From: Flavobacteriales bacterium UBA720
GTDB lineage: Bacteria; Bacteroidota; Bacteroidia; Flavobacteriales; Weeksellaceae
DNA length: 12,579 nucleotides
Direction of reading: 5' to 3'
Assembly: GCA_002297505.1 (NCBI GenBank)
Contig: DBLQ01000036.1
Span: 1-12,579, forward strand
In this document: in pieces, positions 1 through 5,313 of the stretch
Position numbering within the stretch: the first letter of the stretch is position 1
Layout: every line of letters begins with the position of its first letter
Translations under genes and position numbers: made by a program
The notes under the pieces: model-generated
Databases searched by the model: none
Told to the model about the DNA's origin: nothing
Seen by the model: the letters and a program-made list of their open reading frames with translations, nothing else

Positions 1-70
1 TTCCCCTCCTCTGGAGGGGTGGCTTCGGCCGCAGGACGAAGACGGGGTGGTTACACGCAGTCGATAAAAA
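1..70 (+). repeat. GGGG-box palindromic repeat, copy R1
   Basis: Matches R2 (543-610) at 57 of the first 59 positions, in the same orientation; both then carry CGATAAAAA (62-70 and 602-610), with two extra bases in R1. The repeat contains a 7-bp stem (CCCCTCC at 3-9 with GGAGGGG, 3-nt loop), a second small hairpin (CTTCG...CGAAG, about 23-41) and a terminal GACGGGGT box (41-48). It may extend left of the window. R1 and R2 bracket the DUF559 gene. Similar GC-rich palindromes are scattered through flavobacterial genomes, which I state from memory and have not checked here. Confidence 0.9.
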
Positions 71-119
71 TTCCGAGAAATTTCAAAAAATTTATTTATC
101 TTTCATCAAACACATCACG

Positions 120-536
120 ATGAAAGAAATTCTCACCAATATAAACGGAATTCCTATTTACAGAAATGCACGCCCGTTTCTTCCATATAATCCCAATCTA
201 AAAATACTCTTGCCTCAGAAGCGAAAAGCCGGAATTCTGAGCGAGGTCCTTTTCTGGCAACAGGTGCGGGCCAGATCATTTCACAATATCGATTTCGATA
301 GACAGAAAATCATCGGAAATTACATTGTCGATTTTTATGTCAAAACGCTATCGTTGGTCATAGAAATCGACGGCTCCAGTCACGATGAAAAGGAAGTCTA
401 CTACGGCATTCGACAAACTTACTTGGAATCTCTGGGGTTGAAAGTTTTCAGGATTACAGATTTTGACGTCCGAAATAACCTTTCTTTAGTGATGCAAGAA
501 TTAGAAAATTTCATCATCCAAAACTACAGTATCTGA
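120..536 (+). CDS. DUF559 (PD-(D/E)XK-like) endonuclease-domain protein
   Basis: A 138-residue protein of the DUF559 family, related to very-short-patch-repair (Vsr) and restriction-type nucleases. The core is visible: SEVLFW with E42, then an FxRQKIIGNYIVDFY block with D71, then LVIEIDGSSHD with E82, D84 and H88, then R98, and the C-terminal LGLKVFRITDFDV strand. D71 and the E82-x-D84 pair are plausible metal ligands by family analogy. There is no transmembrane segment or signal peptide, so it is probably cytoplasmic. About 30 N-terminal residues precede the usual domain start. The ATG at 120 is the first in frame and follows an A/T-rich leader with only a weak -7-like TATCTTTC (97-104). No methyltransferase or other restriction partner is present. 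Its neighbours are repeats on both sides, suggesting a link to repeat mobility or maintenance (inference). Confidence 0.85.
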   Translation: MKEILTNINGIPIYRNARPFLPYNPNLKILLPQKRKAGILSEVLFWQQVRARSFHNIDFDRQKIIGNYIVDFYVKTLSLVIEIDGSSHDEKEVYYGIRQTYLESLGLKVFRITDFDVRNNLSLVMQELENFIIQNYSI

Positions 537-542
537 CAAAAA

Positions 543-610
543 TTCCCCTCCTCCGGAGGGGTGGCTTCGGCCGAAGGACGAAGACGGGGTGGTTACACGC
601 ACGATAAAAA
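543..610 (+). repeat. GGGG-box palindromic repeat, copy R2
   Basis: Direct copy of R1 starting 7 bases after the DUF559 stop codon. It differs from R1 only at its positions 12 (C for T) and 32 (A for C) over 59 bases. Its GACGGGGT box is at 583-590. It lies directly against the inverted copy R3. Confidence 0.92.
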
Positions 611-660
611 ACCCCGTCAATTCGCCTATGGCGAATCGCCACCCCTCCAGAGGAGGGGAA
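611..660 (-). repeat. GGGG-box palindromic repeat, inverted copy R3 with a different core
   Basis: 639-660 is the exact reverse complement of R1 positions 1-22, and 611-618 is the exact reverse complement of the GACGGGGT box. The segment between them (619-638) is unrelated to the R1/R2 core and forms its own hairpin, ATTCGCC-TAT-GGCGAAT. The family therefore seems to have conserved outer boxes and an exchangeable inner stem-loop. Confidence 0.88.
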
Positions 661-683
661 TTTTTTCGCATTTCCTTATTGTA

Positions 684-691
684 TATTTTTG
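684..691 (+). promoter_or_regulatory. Bacteroidetes -7 box upstream of hutU
   Basis: TATTTTTG matches the TAnnTTTG -7 consensus and lies about 65 bases before the hutU ATG. The expected -33 region (about 663-666, TTTC) is only a weak match to TTTG and overlaps the terminator T tract. The rest of 661-755 is AT-rich with no other structure seen. Confidence 0.4.
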
Positions 692-755
692 AATTTGAAT
701 ATCTTTAAAACCTTAATTAATTTCAAATATTAAACTTCAAATTTCAAATTAAGTA

Positions 756-2741
756 ATGACTTTCCAAGAACAAATACAACAGGGAATTCCAACCGAATTA
801 CCTCAGCCAAAACCATACGATCCAACCATCAATCATGCTCCGAAACGCAAAGAAATCCTCACAGACGAAGAAAAAAAACTCGCTCTGAAAAACGCTTTAC
901 GTTATTTCGATCCAAAATTCCACGCAGAATTGTTGCCGGAATTCAAGGAAGAACTGGAGAAATACGGAAGAATTTACATGTACCGTTTCCGTCCGGATTA
1001 TGAGATGAAAGCCAGAGACATCGCAGAATATCCAGGAAAATCGGAGCAGGCAAAAGCGATTATGCTGATGATTCAGAACAATCTGGATTATGCCGTGGCG
1101 CAACATCCTCACGAATTGATTACTTATGGTGGAAATGGTGCAGTGTTCTCAAACTGGGCTCAATATCTGTTAACGATGAAATACCTGTCTGAAATGACTG
1201 ACGAACAAACATTAACGATGTATTCCGGACATCCGATGGGGTTATTTCCTTCACACAAAGATGCGCCAAGAGTCGTGGTGACCAACGGAATGATGATCCC
1301 GAATTATTCCAAACCGGATGATTGGGAGAAATTCAATGCATTGGGGGTGACACAATACGGGCAAATGACGGCGGGATCTTATATGTACATCGGTCCGCAG
1401 GGAATTGTTCACGGAACGACGATTACGGTTTTGAATGCTTTCAGAAAAATAAATAAAGAACCAAAAGGCGGATTATTCGTAACTTCAGGACTGGGCGGAA
1501 TGTCCGGAGCTCAGCCAAAAGCAGGAAATATTGCAGGTTGCGTTACGGTAATTGCGGAAGTGAATCCGAAGATTACCAAAATCCGTCACGACCAGAAATG
1601 GGTGAACGAAATTCACGAAAACCTGGATGAATTGGTTGAAAGAGTGAGAAAAGCTCAGGAAAATCAGGAAACGGTTTCTCTGGCTTATCTTGGAAATATC
1701 GTTGAGGTTTGGGAGAAATTCGATGCAGAAAATTTAAAAATCGATATCGGTTCAGACCAGACTTCGCTACACAATCCTTGGGCTGGAGGTTATTATCCGG
1801 TTGGTCAAACCTTCGAAGAATCTAATACGATGATGGCAGAAGATCCTGAATTATTCAAAGAAAAAGTTCAGGAAACCTTGAGAAGACACGCTGCAGCCAT
1901 CAATAAGCATACCGAAAAAGGAACCTATTTCTTCGATTACGGAAATGCTTTCTTGTTGGAAGCTTCAAGAGCCGGAGCCGATGTAATGGCAGAAAATCCT
2001 ACGTTGGGAAGAGAATTTAAATACCCAAGTTATGTTCAGGATATTATGGGACCAATGTGTTTTGATTATGGTTTCGGGCCGTTCCGTTGGGTTTGTACCA
2101 GCGGAAAACCGGAAGATTTACAGAAAACAGACGAAATTGCCTGCCAGATTTTAGAGGAAATGATTAAAAATTCTCCAAGCGAAATTCAACAGCAGATGAA
2201 AGATAACATCCAGTGGATTAAAGGGGCTCAGGAGAATAAACTGGTCGTGGGTTCTCAGGCGAGAATTTTATACGCCGATGCGGAAGGACGAATGAAAATC
2301 GCAGAGGGCTTCAACAAAGCCATTGCCAACGGAGAAATCGGGGCAGTGGTCTTGGGTAGAGACCATCACGATGTTTCGGGGACAGATTCGCCATACAGAG
2401 AGACTTCCAATATTTATGACGGCTCGAGATTTACGGCAGATATGGCGATTCACAATGTGATTGGCGACAGTTTCCGTGGGGCGACTTGGGTAAGTATTCA
2501 CAACGGTGGTGGCGTTGGCTGGGGCGAAGTCATCAATGGTGGTTTCGGAATGCTGTTGGATGGAAGTGATGATGCCGAAAGAAGATTAAAATCGATGCTT
2601 TTCTGGGACGTGAACAACGGAATTTCCCGACGAAGCTGGGCAAGAAATGAAGGTGCTGTTTTCGCCATTAAAAGAGCGATGGAAGCAGAACCGAATTTGA
2701 AGGTGACGTTGCCGAATTTTGTGGATGAGAGTTTGTTTTAA
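756..2741 (+). CDS. hutU: Urocanate hydratase (long form)
   Basis: Urocanase (EC 4.2.1.49) converts urocanate to 4-imidazolone-5-propionate, the second step of histidine degradation, in the cytoplasm with tightly bound NAD+. The 661-residue product carries the NAD-binding stretch TSGLGGMSGAQ (243-253), the QTSLHNPWAGGYYP block (335-348), GPFRWVCTSG with C447 at the position of the family's active-site-region cysteine, GRDHHDVSGTDSPYRET (534-550) and IHNGGGVGWGE (581-591). Classical bacterial HutU is about 555 residues; this one is close in length to animal urocanase (about 675), so it belongs to the long subfamily. ATG 756 follows an A-rich leader and gives a full N-terminus. No hutH, hutI or hutG is in the window. 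Its last 109 bp recur at 3210-3318, and the next gene starts immediately after its stop. Confidence 0.96.
   Translation: MTFQEQIQQGIPTELPQPKPYDPTINHAPKRKEILTDEEKKLALKNALRYFDPKFHAELLPEFKEELEKYGRIYMYRFRPDYEMKARDIAEYPGKSEQAKAIMLMIQNNLDYAVAQHPHELITYGGNGAVFSNWAQYLLTMKYLSEMTDEQTLTMYSGHPMGLFPSHKDAPRVVVTNGMMIPNYSKPDDWEKFNALGVTQYGQMTAGSYMYIGPQGIVHGTTITVLNAFRKINKEPKGGLFVTSGLGGMSGAQPKAGNIAGCVTVIAEVNPKITKIRHDQKWVNEIHENLDELVERVRKAQENQETVSLAYLGNIVEVWEKFDAENLKIDIGSDQTSLHNPWAGGYYPVGQTFEESNTMMAEDPELFKEKVQETLRRHAAAINKHTEKGTYFFDYGNAFLLEASRAGADVMAENPTLGREFKYPSYVQDIMGPMCFDYGFGPFRWVCTSGKPEDLQKTDEIACQILEEMIKNSPSEIQQQMKDNIQWIKGAQENKLVVGSQARILYADAEGRMKIAEGFNKAIANGEIGAVVLGRDHHDVSGTDSPYRETSNIYDGSRFTADMAIHNVIGDSFRGATWVSIHNGGGVGWGEVINGGFGMLLDGSDDAERRLKSMLFWDVNNGISRRSWARNEGAVFAIKRAMEAEPNLKVTLPNFVDESLF
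2633..2741 (+). repeat. Direct repeat copy A: intact 3' end of hutU
   Basis: This 109-bp stretch, the last 36 codons plus stop of hutU, matches 3210-3318 at 102 of 109 positions without gaps. Five of the seven differences are synonymous in the hutU frame; the other two give N to H and S to G. The pair brackets the AT-rich gene at 2742-3200. Confidence 0.95.
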
Positions 2742-3200
2742 ATGAAAAAATTTACAACAAAGAACACTTTCAACGCAGTAAAATTATTTAACAATAATGA
2801 TAAGCTGGTTGGTGAGATCATAAGTCCTTATTTCATTAATGGATTGTCCGAAAAAATAAAACTTAAGGATAAAGTTTTCAAAATAAAAGGGACCGGCTTT
2901 TTATGGAGAGATATTAAAATCTATGACCAAGATAATTACTTGATATGCAAGTCAGATATTTCTAAAAGTAGAATTATTTATTTCGGTGATACAATAGAAG
3001 TTTTTACTTTCAAACGTAAAAATTGGCTTAGTAATAAGTTCTTTTTGTATAAAAATGATCAGATTATTTTGGCTTTAGATTATAAAGGATTTTTTCGCTG
3101 GAAATTTATCATAGAAGTTGATGAAAATTTTGATAATGATTTAATCATCTTAATTTTTTTTAACTTTTATATGAGAGGGTTTTCGTCATCTGCAGATTAA
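2742..3200 (+). CDS. Uncharacterised 152-residue protein, probable inserted cargo gene
   Basis: I do not recognise the family with confidence. The protein has short alternating hydrophobic and charged stretches typical of an antiparallel beta fold, including KVFKIKGTGFLWRDIKIYD (47-65) and KFFLYKNDQIILALDYKGFF (99-118), and ends in a hydrophobic segment, DLIILIFFNFYMRG (133-146). A tubby/LURP-one-like barrel with a central C-terminal helix would fit, but that is a guess. There is no signal peptide. The ATG directly abuts the hutU stop (TAAATG), so translational coupling is likely. The gene is clearly richer in A and T than hutU and favours AAA, AAT, TTT and ATT codons, indicating a separate origin. 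It is followed at 3210 by a second copy of the hutU 3' end. Confidence 0.75.
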   Translation: MKKFTTKNTFNAVKLFNNNDKLVGEIISPYFINGLSEKIKLKDKVFKIKGTGFLWRDIKIYDQDNYLICKSDISKSRIIYFGDTIEVFTFKRKNWLSNKFFLYKNDQIILALDYKGFFRWKFIIEVDENFDNDLIILIFFNFYMRGFSSSAD

Positions 3201-3209
3201 ATCCCATCC

Positions 3210-3318
3210 AAGCTGGGCAAGAAATGAAGGTGCTGTTTTCGCCATCAAAAGAGCAATGGAAGCTGAACCGCATTTGAAAGTGACGTTGCCTAATTTTGTG
3301 GATGAGGGTTTGTTTTAA
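3210..3318 (+). pseudogene. Detached 3' fragment of hutU (direct repeat copy B)
   Basis: It reads SWARNEGAVFAIKRAMEAEP and on to the normal end VDEGLF-stop in the hutU frame, but has no upstream body or start codon. It is 93.6% identical to the hutU tail (102/109). Weak similarity may continue a few codons left (SHP here against SRR in hutU) before reaching the stop of the AT-rich gene at 3200. The mostly synonymous differences suggest that it diverged while still part of a working hutU, so one of the two tails probably came from another lineage. It does not look functional; the hutU terminator follows it. Confidence 0.88.
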
Positions 3319-3334
3319 AACTTTTTTAGATATG

Positions 3335-3364
3335 AAAAACCTGCTGTGAGGCAGGTTTTTTTTT
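3335..3364 (+). terminator. Rho-independent terminator of the hutU unit
   Basis: A 10-bp perfect stem, AAAAACCTGC (3335-3344) and GCAGGTTTTT (3351-3360), has a 6-nt loop TGTGAG and runs into T residues up to 3364. It lies just after the detached hutU tail, where the original hutU terminator would be. Confidence 0.9.
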
Positions 3365-3374
3365 ATTCTTGTCT

Positions 3375-3454
3375 GCTCGGCGCGAGTATTTTGCTAGTAC
3401 TTGATTTAATTTTAATATATTCTTGAGAAACCAGCTTGAATTGCGCTAGTGCGG
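3375..3454. repeat. Decayed copy of the CGCTGG palindromic repeat
   Basis: The left part (CGCGAGTATTTTGCTAGTAC, 3381-3400) resembles TGCGAGCATCCTGCTCGTAC of the intact copies, and the right part (CCAGCTTGAATTGCGCTAG, 3431-3449) resembles the right arm of the copy at 4825-4895. Many substitutions have broken the palindrome. It sits just beyond the 3' end of the minus-strand J-domain gene. Confidence 0.65.
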
Positions 3455-3470
3455 AATATTAAATTAATTA

Positions 3471-4574
3471 TTAATTTTCCCACATTGCAGGTCGACCATC
3501 ATCACCAACCCAAACTGAATTTTCATTTTCATCTTTCAGCTCTGCAACTAAGATTCCATCTTTATTGGTGAAATTTTTTACTATTCTTTTATAAATTAAC
3601 GGCACTATTTCTTGACCGTGTCGATTGACGAAACCATAATTTCCATTTATATCAGATAGCGTTATATTTATACCAACACCAGCAAATCCATTTGAAAAGT
3701 CTTTCGCATCTTCATATTTTGCAGATATAACTTCATTTCCAAATTTATTAATATATCCCCAATTTTCATAATTTACTTGAACTGCTGCAAATCCTTCTGA
3801 AAAACTTCTAACGTTAGTATAATTTGAATATGGAATTACTAAACTTCCACTTTTATTTATATATCCCCACATTCCATTTTTCTTTACAGCTGCAAGTCCT
3901 TCATTGAAAGGCATTGCAATTTCATACGAGACGGGAACAACAATTTCCCCACGCTCATTTAAAAAACCGTATTTATTTTTTAAAGAAACTAATATCATTC
4001 CATCAGAAAACCCTGTAACTAAATCGTATTTCCTCTCTAAATCTTGAAGCAAATTTGAATATTCTGAATTTAATTTTTCATCTTCATTAATAACTTCGGT
4101 AGCCTTACTTAATGGTATATCCTTTTCCTGATCTACAACTTTGTCATTAGATTTTTTTAAATCTACATCATTGAAATTATTATATTTTCCGCCAACTTGT
4201 TTTAAAATAAACCAAGTGGAAAGCAGAAAAATAATAAGTAATATAACTGGAGTCCTAGACTTTTTTGGTCGGGTTGTTTGATTGGATTGTTTATAAGTTG
4301 GTTTTTCATATCTAGCTTCTTGTTGTTTCTGATTACTTTCTGATGAAGATGCTTTTTGAAAAAAAGTAAAAAGTTTTGTATTATATTGGTTACGAGAATT
4401 TTCATTGATTAAAGTATCATAAGCAGTTTGAATTTCTTTGAAGCGTTCCTCAAAATATTTATCTCCTGAATTTTTATCAGGATGAAACTTTATTGCTAAC
4501 TTTCTATAAGCTGTTTTAATTTGTTCACTTGTAGAATTAATTTCTACACCAAGAATGTCGTAATAATTTTTCAT
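3471..4574 (-). CDS. J-domain / transmembrane / WG-repeat protein
   Basis: Residues 1-66 are a complete J domain: YYDILGV, AYRKLAIKF, the HPD motif at 31-33, and FKEIQTAYDTL. J domains stimulate the ATPase of Hsp70 (DnaK). A polar Q/K/S-rich linker (72-106) leads to one transmembrane helix (about 108-124), preceded by basic residues (RPKKSR). After a charged spacer come WG-type repeats (about 190-345), seen as YGFLNERGEIVVP, WGYINKSGSLVIP, WGYINKFGNEVIS and YGFVNRHGQEIVP, with FNEGLAAV/FSEGFAAV-like segments between them. The DnaJ zinc-finger and C-terminal domains are absent, so this is a class III J protein. The positive-inside rule puts the J domain in the cytoplasm and the WG repeats in the periplasm. 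The gene is AT-rich and stands alone, bordered by CGCTGG repeats. ATG at 4574 gives the canonical J-domain start. Confidence 0.88.
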   Translation of the reverse strand: MKNYYDILGVEINSTSEQIKTAYRKLAIKFHPDKNSGDKYFEERFKEIQTAYDTLINENSRNQYNTKLFTFFQKASSSESNQKQQEARYEKPTYKQSNQTTRPKKSRTPVILLIIFLLSTWFILKQVGGKYNNFNDVDLKKSNDKVVDQEKDIPLSKATEVINEDEKLNSEYSNLLQDLERKYDLVTGFSDGMILVSLKNKYGFLNERGEIVVPVSYEIAMPFNEGLAAVKKNGMWGYINKSGSLVIPYSNYTNVRSFSEGFAAVQVNYENWGYINKFGNEVISAKYEDAKDFSNGFAGVGINITLSDINGNYGFVNRHGQEIVPLIYKRIVKNFTNKDGILVAELKDENENSVWVGDDGRPAMWEN

Positions 4575-4694
4575 CTGATGTTTTTTTTATATAAATTGAA
4601 AAGCAGTATTTGGACAATTATCAAAAATAAAAAAAAAGCTAACAATAGCCTTACGGTTTTCCATAATATTCTAAAAAAGCAAAATAAAATTTCT

Positions 4695-4730
4695 TATCAA
4701 ATAATGACTACATTTGTATCAAATAATGAC
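4695..4730. repeat. Two 14-bp direct repeats, 22-bp period
   Basis: TATCAAATAATGAC occurs exactly at 4695-4708 and 4717-4730. The 22-bp period is about two helical turns, so both sites would face the same side of the DNA. They lie about 120-155 bases upstream of the minus-strand J-domain gene and directly beside the first CGCTGG repeat. They could be paired regulator sites or remnants of a repeat boundary. Confidence 0.6.
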
Positions 4731-4733
4731 CCC

Positions 4734-4799
4734 CGCTGGTGCGAGCATCCTGCTCGTACCGATAAAGATCAAAGCACGAGCTAGAAGCTCGCGCCAGCG
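4734..4799. repeat. CGCTGG palindromic repeat, copy 1
   Basis: The left arm CGCTGGTGCGAGCATCCTGC and the right arm starting CACGAGCTAGAAGCTCGCGC and ending CAGCG are imperfect inverted repeats separated by an AT-rich spacer; each arm also contains a small GAGC/GCTC hairpin. A shared tail GTACAGTATCAAAAATATT follows at 4802-4820. Confidence 0.9.
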
Positions 4800-4824
4800 A
4801 TGTACAGTATCAAAAATATTCACG

Positions 4825-4895
4825 CGCTGGTGCGAGCATCCTGCTCCTATCCACTCAATTTATTTTAAGACACGAGCTTGAAGCTCGCGCTAGCG
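4825..4895. repeat. CGCTGG palindromic repeat, copy 2
   Basis: The same left arm as copy 1 with a diverged spacer, and a right arm with two substitutions (TTGAAGCTCGCGCTAGCG). A 46-nt tail (4898-4943) follows that recurs after copy 3. Confidence 0.9.
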
Positions 4896-4963
4896 GAGTA
4901 CAGTATCAAAAATATTTCTCTTCAAAAACATTCTGATTAAAACAATGTACAACCGCAGGACTC

Positions 4964-5029
4964 CGCTGGTGCGAGCATCCTGCTCGTACCCATAAAGATC
5001 ACAGCACGAGCTAGAAGCTCGCGCCAGCG
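4964..5029. repeat. CGCTGG palindromic repeat, copy 3
   Basis: Nearly identical to copy 1 over the 66 bases, including the spacer. The tail at 5032-5079 matches that of copy 2, apart from two one-base insertions and a few substitutions. Copies 2 and 3 together with their tails thus form a larger tandem unit with a period of about 139 bp. Confidence 0.9.
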
Positions 5030-5167
5030 ATGTACAAGTATCAAAAATATTTCTTTTCAAAAAACATTCTGATTAAAACGACCTGCATCCGCAAGAACTC
5101 ACAAACAACCATGAAACAAACCTCCTGCATCCGCATTTCCTTTAAAACAACCTTGTTTGTAACCTCC

Positions 5168-5218
5168 TGCAATTGCATGAAGTCTCCCGCAAGTTGTGGG
5201 GAACTTCATGCAACTGCA
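5168..5218. repeat. Long hairpin upstream of the DUF6261 gene
   Basis: TGCAATTGCATGAAGT (5168-5183) and ACTTCATGCAACTGCA (5203-5218) pair at 15 of 16 positions, with a 19-nt loop that can itself pair CCC with GGG. Two of the phased TGCA sites form its arms. Confidence 0.85.
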
Positions 5219-5237
5219 TTTTGTTTCCCACAAAATG
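5217..5237. repeat. Short hairpin next to the long one
   Basis: CATTTTGT (5217-5224) and ACAAAATG (5230-5237) form a perfect 8-bp stem with the loop TTCCC. It shares two bases with the arm of the preceding hairpin. A short T run follows, so it could act as a weak terminator. Confidence 0.7.
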
Positions 5238-5261
5238 TTTTAAACTAAATGCAGAATTATT

Positions 5262-5269
5262 TATATTTG
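5262..5269 (+). promoter_or_regulatory. Bacteroidetes -7 box for the DUF6261 gene
   Basis: TATATTTG fits TAnnTTTG and lies 44 bases before the ATG at 5314. No good -33 TTTG is seen about 20 bases upstream. The leader is A-rich and lacks a Shine-Dalgarno sequence. Confidence 0.5.
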
Positions 5270-5313
5270 TTTTGAGTAATTAATACATTTTTAACAAACA
5301 AACACATTAAACG

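Larger units (their letters stand above)
543..666 (+). terminator. Possible terminator formed by R2 pairing with R3
   Basis: In a rightward transcript the 5' arm of R2 (543-564) can pair with the 3' arm of R3 (639-660), and the two GGGG/CCCC boxes (583-590 with 611-618) can also pair. The long stem ends in a T tract (661-666). This could end the DUF559 transcript before the hutU promoter. Each copy also folds alone, so the structure that actually forms is uncertain. Confidence 0.45.
5082..5253. repeat. Phased array of CCTGCAnnnGCA-type sites, about 42-bp period
   Basis: CCTGCATCCGCA occurs at 5082-5093 and 5124-5135, and CCTGCAATTGCA at 5166-5177, exactly 42 bp apart. A fourth, CATGCAACTGCA (5207-5218), and a bare TGCA at 5250 continue at 41-bp steps. 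The TGCA starts are 5084, 5126, 5168, 5209 and 5250. The last lies about 12 bases before the -7 box of the DUF6261 gene. Four helical turns is about 42 bp. It may be a diverged minisatellite or a set of same-face protein sites. Confidence 0.6.
4575..5313. other. Repeat-rich intergenic region between divergent genes
   Basis: About 740 bases with no credible gene. Going right, it holds an AT-rich upstream region for the minus-strand J-domain gene, including a minus-strand TATTTTTG (4629-4622) that could be its -7 box; two 14-bp direct repeats (4695-4730); three CGCTGG palindromes with shared tails (4734-5079); a phased TGCA array (5084-5253); two hairpins (5168-5237); and the promoter of the DUF6261 gene (5262-5269). 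Short open frames crossing it consist of repeat sequence. Confidence 0.7.

Noticed and set aside
120..536. Restriction-modification system
   Set aside because: No methyltransferase or specificity gene is nearby; DUF559 alone is not enough.
1..660. Insertion sequence with terminal inverted repeats
   Set aside because: R1 and R2 are direct, not inverted; there is no transposase and no evident target-site duplication. Kept as a RAYT-like hypothesis only.
3202..3318. Separate small gene encoding the hutU-like tail
   Set aside because: No start codon in the hutU frame and no upstream body; best read as a gene fragment.
4521..4784. Plus-strand open frame across the J-domain gene start and the first CGCTGG repeat
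   Set aside because: Low-complexity and repeat-derived; overlaps a convincing gene on the other strand.
5030..5248. Plus-strand open frame through the repeat tail and phased array
   Set aside because: Entirely made of repeat sequence, with a Cys/Thr-rich composition that resembles no protein domain.
4734..5253. CRISPR array
   Set aside because: The CGCTGG units are long palindromes at uneven spacing with repeated, not unique, spacers; the 42-bp sites share only about 10 bases; no cas gene is present.
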